From the NCBI RefSeq assembly GCF_020080835.1, contig NC_058167.1, positions 186,001-250,000 on the forward strand: a stretch of DNA of 64,000 bases, read 5' to 3'. A program made the translations under genes and the position numbers. Shown one piece after another: positions 42,421 through 54,400 of the stretch. The first letter of the stretch is position 1; each line of letters starts with the position of its first letter. This DNA comes from Cotesia glomerata (taxonomy: Eukaryota; Arthropoda; Insecta; Hymenoptera; Braconidae). Under the pieces are notes generated by a model. The model saw only the letters and a list, made by a program, of their open reading frames with translations. It did no database searches and had not been told where the DNA came from.

Positions 42421-45400
42421 CTATAATGTTTATATTATTATCACATTAATACATTAAAAAAATAATTAATACATTTAATCGTATATAACAGGTAATTAAT
42501 TCAGAAGATTTTAATAATTAAAGTCAAAGTAAATGTTTTCGTGCAAAATAATTTGAAAAATTTTGTCACGGTGTTTACACGCCGTGGCATTTCCCGCCGG
42601 GCTTGAGCACACTGGTGTGGGAGGCTCCGCCAGATGGCGGCACCTCCCGGGCGAATAAATTAAAATTTATTAGAAATAAGATTTAGTTTTAAGTTTATAT
42701 TATTTACTTGTATTTTATTTCAGCCCAAAACGCGATCAAGGTGATTGCCGGCGACTGAAATTACTAGTGGACAAATTTAATTATTTAGTTTAAATAATTA
42801 ATTTATTTAATTAAATTAATTTATAAAATGTGCGGGGCCCAAGTAGACGGTCGACGGGCCTGAAGATGCCTGAGGTCCCCAATTTGGAGCACACGAGCCT
42901 GAAGCTCGGCTCAAATTTATGCATAAAATTCACGTTTGGGTATTTGTCGTACGATTATTTGAATAATGGTTATAATTGTTGTTAAATTGATATTTCATGC
43001 GGGTGCCGGCTCGATTCATGCCCTAAAAGAGAATCATTTATCACGCGGTGGAATTGGATTTTTGAAAATAATACTGGCAATAGCCGAGGTGACGGAAAGT
43101 CCCTCGAGAGGGCAGGTCAGTATCTGCAACTGGTTGCATGCTGCCGGAAAAAGTGAAAGAGTGACAGGCGTGAAATTGCATAGAGTGCATCGGTGTGTTC
43201 AAGCCAGTGCACAGTCTCATTTCATTAATAAAGCAATTGCTTATAAATATTTATTTGTTCCACCGAAATTGTTTGACCTGGTGATTGAACGTAATCTGGT
43301 AAGTCCTTGATAATTTTTCACCGTGGTGACTGTTGAGATTCTCCTGGGCAAGATCCAGCGCCGGTTTCCCACGTGAGGCGGCCATTTTGGCCACGTGGCT
43401 AATTGATAATAAATTGATCGCAGTGAACTGTTCGATAATAAAATTGAATTTATTAATAACCAAACGTGGGTTAAATCGTTGAGAAACTAAATATAGGCCT
43501 CTCGGGGGAAATTTGCGGCGGTTAATCACCTAATTGCGTCCTGTGGCTCGTGCCGAAATTTTATTGCGCACTTACTAAGATCAAAATTTAATCATGCGAT
43601 AATTTTATGATTACTTTTCTATATAATTATTATCATTATTGTTGTTCATGCTTTGCGACTAAGTTTGTTTAAAATCGGCTGACATAATTTGCGGCCAACA
43701 TTATTTTGTTATAATTACTAGTAATTTTTGGAAATTATAATTTAGCTTATAATTAGCGAAGCAGATCTTATTTTGCAATATTTATAGAGATTATTTCGCA
43801 TTATTTGCATTGATTATTTTGCGCTGTTTATAAATAATTATTTGCAACATTTATAAATATTAGTTTGCATTATTTACATTTATTATTTTGCGTTATTTAT
43901 AAATAGTTATATGCAATATTTATAAATATTAGTTTGCATTATTTACACTTATTATTTTGCGTTATTTGTAAATGATTATTTGCAATATTTGTAAGGATTA
44001 TTTTGCATTTTTTATAAATAATATCATATTCGATATTATTTAAACTTGACCATTGTTAGAATTATTTTTGCGATTATTATTATATCCGAAGGCAGACATA
44101 ACACATTTGAGATTAACAAAAGTTAATTGTTGATTAAGATATTCAGAAAGAATTTATTTGTATACAAAAATAGTAATAAGTCGGCCTGCGAGGATCTCAA
44201 CAATCTCAACCTCTGAGGCCGTAATTAGAATAAATTTATATATGAAAATTTATTTAGTTAATTAATCTGATAATTTTTCAAATTACTTCCTTTCTGCTAA
44301 CTCTCAATTTCCTGTATCTTTCCTAATACTTATTTGTCTTATGCTAAGTACTCGATATAAAATATTACTCTGCCGTCTATTATCTATTACTACCTTCATT
44401 TGATCTCAATATTAGCTTTAACTATTTCGTAATTTATTTTTCATTCACATCCTTTCGAGTTGTTAATTGATCGTCCGGTAAGGCCCTTGGCACTTTATCA
44501 TTTTGGTAATTTTTATACAAAATTACCTGGCGCCCTCATCGTGCACTAACCCATCCTGGGTAGTCTCGGGTTCATTTTGTTAATTTGTCGATTAGGGGCG
44601 AGCGTAGAAAACCGTACCCAGCCGGTATCTCCGCCTCCGGTGGGAATTCATTTAAAATTCAGGGGAAAGTTTTGTTACATGGCGCCCAACGTGGGGCCAG
44701 GGAGCCATTAATCGTTTATTTAGAGATTTCGATACCCGGGCGATAATTGCGGGGAACGATTTGATTACAATTGAATGTGAATGAAATTTGAGCGTTCCGT
44801 ATAGGTTATACGCGGGTTATGAGTGAGATGGATGATTATAGTTGGGATTATGACATTTCGGATGAGGAATTCGGGTCAATGGTAGATGAGTTACTAGGCG
44901 AAATGGACGAAACGCTGCTTCAAACTGAACCGTGGTTTACCACGACGCGAGTTGAGCGTCTCAGGGGTGGAGCAGATGACCCTGAGCTTGAGCTACCTCC
45001 GGCGACGTCAGGCGAGTCGACGTCAACAGTCCAGAGTCCCCCGGTCCAGGACTTGAGAAGCGAGCTGGTCGCTGCGTCGAATAAAAAGGATCTCGAAGAA
45101 ACTCTCCCACCGACGGAACTTACCTGGATCTTCGACCTGCCCATTGCTAACTTGAGGCTGATGATGGCCAGCTTTGGACTGTCGACCCTAGGTTCAGAAG
45201 ATGTTCTCAAGAATCGTTTGAATCGGTACCATCGGACGCGTCTTAAGGTTCCCAATGTTCGATGGAATCCTGAAATCGACTGCATACCCGCCCACGCCGA
45301 AGTAATTCCAGAGTATTTGGAACCCGGTCCACTTCGCGTGTATTTAAGAGGCCGCGGGGTCTCGGATATTGGAGATGACGACACGCTAAGAAGGCGCATG

Positions 45401-48400
45401 CGTCGACTGCTATTTAAGGATGAAGGAAAAGACGTACCATGGGATCCGATCGTTGATGGAACCCCAGATCGTCTGCCTATCAATATTCAGGCACAGCCAC
45501 GAGGTTCTCAGGGGGACATCCCGATCGTGACTTTGCACGATGACCCTGCTCAATCAGTCCCTGAGAATACCCGAACCAGCACCACGACAACAGAGGGTGG
45601 GCGAGGACCACTGACTTCTTCACGCCCTCTTCGAACAACTAAAATAAGATCGGCATATGCAGAGGCCGCCCTTGACCAGTACGCCACTCGTCGCGAGTTC
45701 TCAGAAGTCCTACAAATTTATGAAGATCGACTTTATTCAATTTTGAATAGCTGGCGTGCTGAATTAGCACCTATTCTTCCGTCTGCGTCGTCGCCAGTGG
45801 GCGCTAGCACGTCGGGGCCACCCATGCCGGACATAAGCGTAATTCCACATATTACTCGATCCTCCTCACTAGCGAGAACCACTGTTACGACCGTCACAGG
45901 CACTCGTCCAACGACGAGGACGAGTCAGGCGAGCAATCCAGGCCAAGTATTGGTAGATGGAGCCACTGCACAAGCCCACGGTGGTCGCACGGGTACTATC
46001 TCGCGTCCGGTAGTCCGTTTTCAGGACACCAGCCGAAGCTCGAGAGGTCGCGAGGGTCGCCATTCTTCGTCAGGCAGTGAATCTTACGATTCAGAAAGCT
46101 CGGAATACATGTCGACATACTCCTCTGACTGCTCTCGACACTCAAGTAGGCATCGATCGCCGTCGCGAGGGCGTGAACGCGATTATGGGGCTATTGCACG
46201 TAATTGGCAGCTAAAATTTTCGGGAGATTCCAGCATGACCAGCGATGAGTTCCTGCGAAGATTGGACGTAAAAATCCGAAGCGCCTCCATCCGTCAGCGC
46301 GATCATTTATCTATTTTACCTGACGTCTTTACCGGCATTGCTGCAATTTGGTTCTCAGCACATTGCCACGATTGGTACGATTGGAACGATTTTGTACATG
46401 ATTTTAAATCGTGGTTTCGCAGTGGACGGCGTCGTGAGGAGATTAAAGAGGACATACGCGCGCGTAACCAGGGTGAGGAGGAAACTGCCACAGAATACCT
46501 GATTTGCCTGAAAAGCCTATACTCGCGCTTGAGGGCACCTCCCAGCGAGCGCCACCAAGTGAAACGAGCCCAACGAGGATTGAGGCCCGAATACTGGCGC
46601 GCTTGCCCTCCTAAAAGGTATAGAACGTATTCGGAACTTCTAGATGCAGCTACTGCTCAGGAAGAGGAATGGAGAAGGGAGAAAATGTACCGTGCACCAC
46701 CATCGAGGGACGACTCGTACGTAGCTGAGTGTGCTTACCCTCGCTCGTCGAGATCCGATCGGAGGAAAACCCACGTTCATGCGGTTGCTGACGATATGAC
46801 ACCTGAAAAACCAGCGAGGAAGTCCACAAGTAGCCGTAAAAGCAGGTCCAAGGGTTCTCGAGCGGCTTCAACCGACCCGAAAGCTGATGACTGTTGTCCA
46901 GAGGAGGAAGTTGTAACGGAGTGATCGTTACCAGTTAAAAGCCCTTTTATCCGCACCCATTATGTTATCGACGGATCACAGAGCGCTGTGATCTGAAGCC
47001 CTCGTAGTCATAGTTTGACACTTGTGAGTGAGTCCCCAAGGTGGAGGTGTCGGCAGTGAGAGTGGGGAGAGCAGAGGAAGAAAGAAACGCACCGACAAAA
47101 TTCGGAAGAGTCATTGTGACCGAACAGTCAAACCGAACAGTCGCGCAAAAATTAATAGCAAAGCACAGGTAATTATTTATTTGTCGCCTTTCGTACAAGT
47201 GGAACGAAGCGATCAAATCTATTAATTTATTGCTTGCCAGGCCTTCAGTCGGCTTGCGTAAATTGATCTTAAATTTTAACAATTTCTAATGCTTGATTGC
47301 GGTTTCAGATTCATAAAATATTCGGAGAAACGAGTGACGGTGACCAAGGTCTCACTGCCAAGCAGAATTTTCCACCGAGGAGGGATTTGTACCAGTGACG
47401 ACGACAAGGAGTTGTAGCTCTTCGAGGGAGTTCATTAACGTCGTAAAAGAAAAACTCCAGGTACAAATAAAATGTCCCAATAATCTCTCGGTGGTGCGGC
47501 ATCAGCCAGGCATTGAAGTCGGCTGAAGGTCACCGCCATTTCGCGTTCGGTCACAATCATTAGTTTAAGTATTGCGTCGTAGAATTTACTTAATTATTAT
47601 ATGGAAATTTATTTATTAGAATTTACTCGGAATATTATTTGGGATATTATTTAAAATATTGTTTAGAAAATGTTTGAGAATTTACTGGAAATAAGAGGCA
47701 GAGTTTATTTGGGAATTTATTTAAGAGGAAAGTCCAGAATAAAAATTAGACTAAAGTTAAAAGCAAGTCAAAAATAATTACTAAATAATTAATTAACAAA
47801 ACCAGGAATTATTTCGGATTGTTAATTAACTACGTAGGCAGAGTTTGGACTGACTTTACCAGGAATAATTTCGGTTGGTCATTTCATGACTTCGGTGCCA
47901 TGTAGAACAAAATGTCGTTGATAATCGAGTTGGTCGGATTTATTTAATTAATTGCTTAAAATAAAATCAGTGAAATGTTTTAGAGGAACTTTAGTAAAAA
48001 TCATTTGAAGTAAAATTTATTAAATTCGGGAAAGTAATTTATAATAAAATTTAATTGTTTAAAATAAAATCATTTGCAATAAATTTAGAATCAGTCAAAA
48101 TTGCTAGAAAATTGTTCGTGTAAATTTGTTAATTAAAAGTAGAAAATAAAACTTGTAAAAATTCGTCAGAGAAAAAATTACACCAAAAACTTGCGACAGA
48201 GACGCAAGACCGAGCGAGAGCGTCAGCCATCTTGTCCCGCGTGAAGCGCTGGGTAGAGGACACTCAAGGTCGAGACTAAAATCTTACGGTGTTGCTAGGC
48301 AGAAAATAATCCTCGAATAAAATAAAATAAAATAAAAGCTAAGTTTTTCATGCAACACAATAGAACGTAAAATAAAATAACGTAGAGAAAATAAAACTCG

Positions 48401-51400
48401 ATTATTGAAGGACAAGCCAAACAGTTTAGTAAAAATAAATTACATGAAATTAATTGATAAAATTTTAGTCATTGAAAGCTAAGATCTTAAATAAATAAAA
48501 TGAATTAAATAAAATAATCTGGACAAAATAAATAATTCCATAAGTTCGGATTAAAATAAAATAAACTAATAGATTCTGGTAAAATGAATTAAAATAACTT
48601 GGAAAAATAATTAATAAATTCTAGTCAAATAAATTAGACAAAGCCGAGTAATTTAACACAACAGCTTATAAATTAAATTAAGTAAATTCAGTAGAGTTAA
48701 GTTTGGTAAAATCTCGGAAGTAACCAACACGTTGTTGGCAGATTATTAAGACCTCTGTCAATGGATTTTAATCTATTAATACAAGATACGAAGACCTCTT
48801 GGTATTAAATATTTAATTGTTGTATTATTAAGACCACGACATTAAATTAGTTAGTGATTTTAATTTAGGAATTAAGATTAGGAATTGTAGAAATAAATTA
48901 GGAACTCGGGTTTTGTATTTTGTTGAAGAGATAAATGGATCCAGGCATCGAGTCGGATTTCGTTTGATTTTGGAAAATAAATTTGTAGAATCCGGAGTAA
49001 TAATTAGTGGGTTTGGAAATAATAATGTGGGTGGGTTTAATATTAAGTATTGTAGTGTTGCCTAGGGATTCATGGTATCCTCCTCTGCTTCCTGGGCACA
49101 CTTAGAGTCCTTTGCATAGACGCCCGGGTCGGGGGTGCAATAGGCATAAGTATTTTAAATAAATATTGTGGGTGTGTGTGGATAAATAATATTGCAGTGT
49201 AGCCTAGGGATTCATGGTATCCTCCTCTGCTTCCTGGGCACACTTAGAAGCCGTTGTATAGACGCCGGATTTGGGGTACAACGGTAGTAAGCTAGAAACC
49301 GCGGTATAGACGCTCCATATGAGGGTACTGTTCGGGAATAGATACTATGATAGTAACCGCGATAGGACGCTCCATAAGAGGATATCGTCGGGATTAAGTT
49401 AATTTGATATTTTGTAAGGGGTTTTGATTTTGTATTAAGGGTTGGATAAATAAAATGAATTGTAAAAATGAATTTCTGCCTATAATTTCTGTATCCTTCC
49501 TGACAATCTCTCCGACCCTGAGTTTTCACTCCTTGTTCTGGGCCAGTTTCTGGATACTGTGGGAAAAATCCAGTGGCGCCTTAAATAAATTAAGAGGCGA
49601 CCAAGAGAGCGGTGGATCCCCGTTTCAAAGTAATGGCGGTAAGCGCCGAGGAAGCCAAAACAAAGAAGCTGAATGAAGATAAGTCGCGAGATTTACGTCG
49701 CCGGTTACGTTTCTGTTACAATTGCGGTGAAACGGACCATTTTGCGTGGACTTGTCCGAATCCCCATCGTGATGTTTGCCCTCGGTGCGGTACTCTAGGC
49801 CTCACGGCTATTACTTGTACATGCCCGCAGCGCAAACTGCCGTTGCCAAAAAACGACGGGGCGGGTCGTGCCCAATAACTGCCGACCCGCAACCAAAACG
49901 ACTCCCACCAGCGACTATAGCGCTAGAAGACGCAGTTTTACCGCATCCGTTGGTGGTAGAAGTTGAAGTACACGCGGTACCTCCCGAATTTACTGATACG
50001 TTTATAGATTTTGATATTATAGAAACCCTATCGTCACCAGCGTCGGAATTTGGGTTATGTCATGTCTCGGACGATGCTTACTGGGACTTAAGGGTTGGTC
50101 AACCACGTCCGATGGTAGTGATCTCTTCGAAGGGGAAACGAAGTACCGCCATTGTCGATACTGGAGCTAAAACTACGGCTTTTGGGAGTTTTGCTGCAGA
50201 GATAATGGACTCTGGATGCTCGGTACTCACCGAAGTAACCCCAACCCGATTCGGGATGGCTAATCATACCATTGAGACCGGCGGCGGTGTTTTGGACCTT
50301 GAGATGTCGCTAGATGATGTTGAATTAGTGCGATTCCCGGTCCATTACATCCCGAGCCTCGGGTCGCTCAATTTGATCGGTATGAATTTTATAGATTATT
50401 TTGGTATGGACATTGATCTGATAAATGACGAATGGCGGTTCGGTGACGGAGAATGGCACCCGTTACAACGTGAACCTGAAAGTAGGCGGGCAAGCGACCT
50501 TTTTGCGCTTTATGAATTAACGGGATCAGAGACACAGCAGTTGGACCGGTTTTTGACGCACCAGCGAAGCTTGATGCCCCCGGGGTTAGGGTTAACCCAG
50601 GCTGTGGAACATCACATCAAGCTGAAGGCGCATCAGCCAGTCAAGCAACGCGTTTACCGTCGATCCCCGGTGGTTATGAAAGCGCTAAACGAGATCGTTG
50701 ACCAAATGTTGGAAGACGATATTATAGAACCCGCGGAATCTTCTGAATGGTTGAGTCAACCCGTCATGGTCAAGCGTCCAAATGGGAAATTCCGAATGTG
50801 CGTCGATTTCCGAGATTTGAATGGTGTTACCGAGAAAGACACATATCGACCACCGTTTCTAATTGGAACCCTCGAAAACAGCGGTGGTGCGCATTACATC
50901 ACCACGCTGGATTCAAATTCTGCTTATTATCAAGTATCGCTCGCGCCGGATTGCCGATCGTACACTGCCTTTTGGGTACCCGGAAAAGGGCTCTTCCAGT
51001 TTAAGCGTATGCCCATGGGTTTATGCAACGCCGGCGCCACTTTTCAGCGAGTAATGGACAAAGTAATCACGCCGGACTTACGCCCTTACGCGTACTGTTA
51101 CTTGGACGACATTATCGTCGTAACGCCGACGTTTGAATTGCACTTGAAAGTACTCGAAGAAGTTCTGCAGCGATTACGAGATTTTGGATTTACTTTAAAT
51201 TTCGATAAAAGCCATTTCTGCCAAACCCAGGCAAAATTTTTGGGCTTTCAGCTGGATCGAGACGGTTTGAGGCCCGATCCAGACAAAATTGCGCCTATTT
51301 TGAATTACCCGACGCCCAAAAATGTTAAACAGGTGCGACGGTTTAATGGAATGATAAATTGGTATCACCGTCACCTGAAAGATATTGCGAGCGTGGCAGC

Positions 51401-54400
51401 TCCGCTAAATCGGTTAACCAGGAAAGATGTAACGTGGCAATGGACTGAGGTGGAAGAAGAAGCTTTTCAGCAGATGAAAAAAGCTTTGGCTGAGGTTCCA
51501 ACGTTGGTAGTGCCAGATTATGATCTGCCGTTTGTTTTGTACACCGATGCTAGCCAGATGGGAATTGGCGCAATATTAGTACAACCTGATGATGAAAAAG
51601 AGCGATTGATCGGCTGCGCCAGCAAATCCCTAACGTCAGCTGAAAGCAATTACAGCACGACCGAAAAGGAATGCCTTGCGGTGATTTGGGCCGTTCGCAA
51701 ATTCAGGCCTTATATAGAAGGATATCGTTTTACGGTCGTAACTGATCATTCAAGTCTCCGTTGGCTCATGAATACGAAAGATCCCTCCGGAAAGCTAGCC
51801 AGATGGGCTTTGGAGCTTTCAGGGTATGATATGGAAGTTGTATTCCGCCGCGGGACCGAGAACGAAACGCCTGATGCGCTATCTCGGATGTTTGAGGATA
51901 CAGAGCTGGCGCATCAAGAGTTTGGCGCGTTGGATGACGACGTGAGCGACGAATGGTATGATGAGAAATGCCGCGTATTGATAGACGATCCGACAGCCAT
52001 CGAAGGTTATAAATATGAGGCTGGGAATTTGTATCGACGGTTCTATGATCCTTTGCAAGCGGTTGTAGATGATGATCAGCAGTGGAGGATGGTCGTGCAT
52101 CAGAATGATAGGCCGATTGCATTACAACAAGTCCACGATGATCCCCAGGCGGGACATTTAGGAATTGATAAGACATATGCGCGAGCTCGCGCGAGATTTT
52201 ACTGGCCCGGCATGCACCGAGATGTGCGCGAGTATGTTCGACGTTGCCCAGTGTGCCTAGAATCCAAACCTATCCAACATAAACCGGCAGGTGAAATGGC
52301 ACCTCGTGCACCGATGCGACCGTGGGAGGTAGTGGCGGCCGACACGATGTCATTCACCAGGTCAAAGTCTGGCTTCATGTATTTATTGGTGTTTGAGGAT
52401 TTATACACTCGGTGGATTGAATGCGTACCAATTCGTGCAGCTAACGGGAAAACAGTAGCTCGGGCTTTCGCTCAGTCGATAATTAACCGCTGGGGGGCAC
52501 CGCGCGTATTTTGGACCGATAACGGTCGAGAATTTGTAAATCGTGACGTTCAGGAGGTTTTAGATGAGTGTGGTATCCAACATACTACGACCCCGCCGTA
52601 TCACGCGCAGGCAAACCCGGTAGAGCGAATTAATCGTGACTTAAAGACGAGTGGGATAATCACATATACGAATTCCAATTTGCGCGTAATACTGCGAGAC
52701 ATGACTCATTGGGGGTAAGCCCCGCGTTTCTTAATTTTGGTCGCGATCCCTGCCCTATGCATCCGTTCGGGCTGAACCAAAACGGGGCGATTGTAATCGA
52801 AGAGCCGATCGAGGTCTCAGCGGGGATCCAGCGAATGGATCGCTTAGTCGAATTACAAGATATCGTTAATGTTAATATTCGCAAAGCATCGGAACGCCAG
52901 GCCCAATATTATAATCCCCGGCGTCGTGTACTGAAGTTCACTGTTGGAGATACTGTATATCGACCCAACAAAGTGCTATCAAAGAAAAGCGAGCAAGTCG
53001 TAGGTAAATTAGCTCCTCGGTTTATTGGACCATTTATTGTAAGCGCGGTTTTGACCCCTGTAATAGTGGAACTTCAGACGCCTGACGGAGTATCGATTGG
53101 CAAGAGCCACATCAAGAATTTGAAGCTCGTCCATCGGGCCGATGAAAGGACTGTAGCTGTGGAGGCCTAATTCTTATCTTATTCTGACTTTTCAATCCAT
53201 CACTTTACTTACTGCATTCTGTCTCTCAGACTCCTCTAAACGATAATTGAATAATAATATTTACCATTATCAATATAGCATCATGGATGGTTATGACTGG
53301 GGTACACCGGTGGAGCGTGGCACTGAAGAGTGGTGGAGGATTGCGATCGAAAGCCTCCGCGTTAAAGCGTGGGTGCTTCGAAAATTTCGCCCAAAAAAAG
53401 GAACTACCTTCAGGATGTGCCTTCTGCGGAATAGAAGGCCACGCAGCCAGATTCTGCAAGAATTCGGCCCAGAAGAAATTGCCGTTTTGCACAGAGTGCA
53501 ATGTCTTTGTTGAGGGGGGTCGCTGCATCGGAGACCACGGCGACTTCCGATCGCTCGTGCGCGGGCGGTGCATGATATGCCATAAGCCCCGCACCAGCCA
53601 ACACGGCCAGTGCACACAATGCGGGCGATCTGTATTGCAGCAGTTACGCGATTGCCCTCACGCGATGGACATTATCGAAGAAAACGTAACGGCGGCCCAC
53701 TCGCAGGAAAAGCTGGGATTGCCAGACTGGGGTTAGGCAGGAGCCTACCGGCGTGCGCGGGGTCCGCGCCGAGAAAAGTCGGAACCAGCATTCTTCTTAC
53801 TTATTTATTTGGTTATTAATTCATATTATTTTGTACCTCAGCATCACATGTCATGTAATGGCCGTTTGATAATTTATAACTATTAATATAACCGTCGGCG
53901 GTGTGTATAATGCGTCGTCGAAAATTCAAAGTACATACACGAGATTTATTTAGTCTTTTCGAACCTCCTTACCTCCGCTAAACCTATAATCCTTTTTGTT
54001 AGCACAAAGGTAAGTCTGTAACATTAAAGATGATGTAATAAGGCCTGAAGTCCACGGTGGGAAATGCTCGAGGTCTACGGCCGACCTTACGGGGTAAGGT
54101 TCGGTCTGGTCGGGGGGTGTCACGGTGTTTACACGCCGTGGCATTTCCCGCCGGGCTTGAGCACACTGGTGTGGGAGGCTCCGCCAGATGGCGGCACCTC
54201 CCGGGCGAATAAATTAAAATTTATTAGAAATAAGATTTAGTTTTAAGTTTATATTATTTACTTGTATTTTATTTCAGCCCAAAACGCGATCAAGGTGATT
54301 ACCGGCGACTGAAATTACTAGTGGACAAATTTAATTATTTAGTTTAAATAATTAATTTATTTAATTAAATTAATTTATAAAATGTGCGGGGCCCAAGTAG

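Noticed and set aside
42966..43310. 114-codon ORF in the Gypsy LTR, identical in both LTRs
   Set aside because: Conservation between LTRs follows from their common origin at insertion and is not evidence of coding; no domain recognised.
43251..43529. Antisense 92-codon ORF in the Gypsy LTR
   Set aside because: Same reason as for the sense ORF; overlaps it on the other strand without recognisable features.
44920..45483. 187-codon minus-strand ORF opposite gag
   Set aside because: Ser/Arg-rich shadow of the gag reading frame with no recognisable motif.
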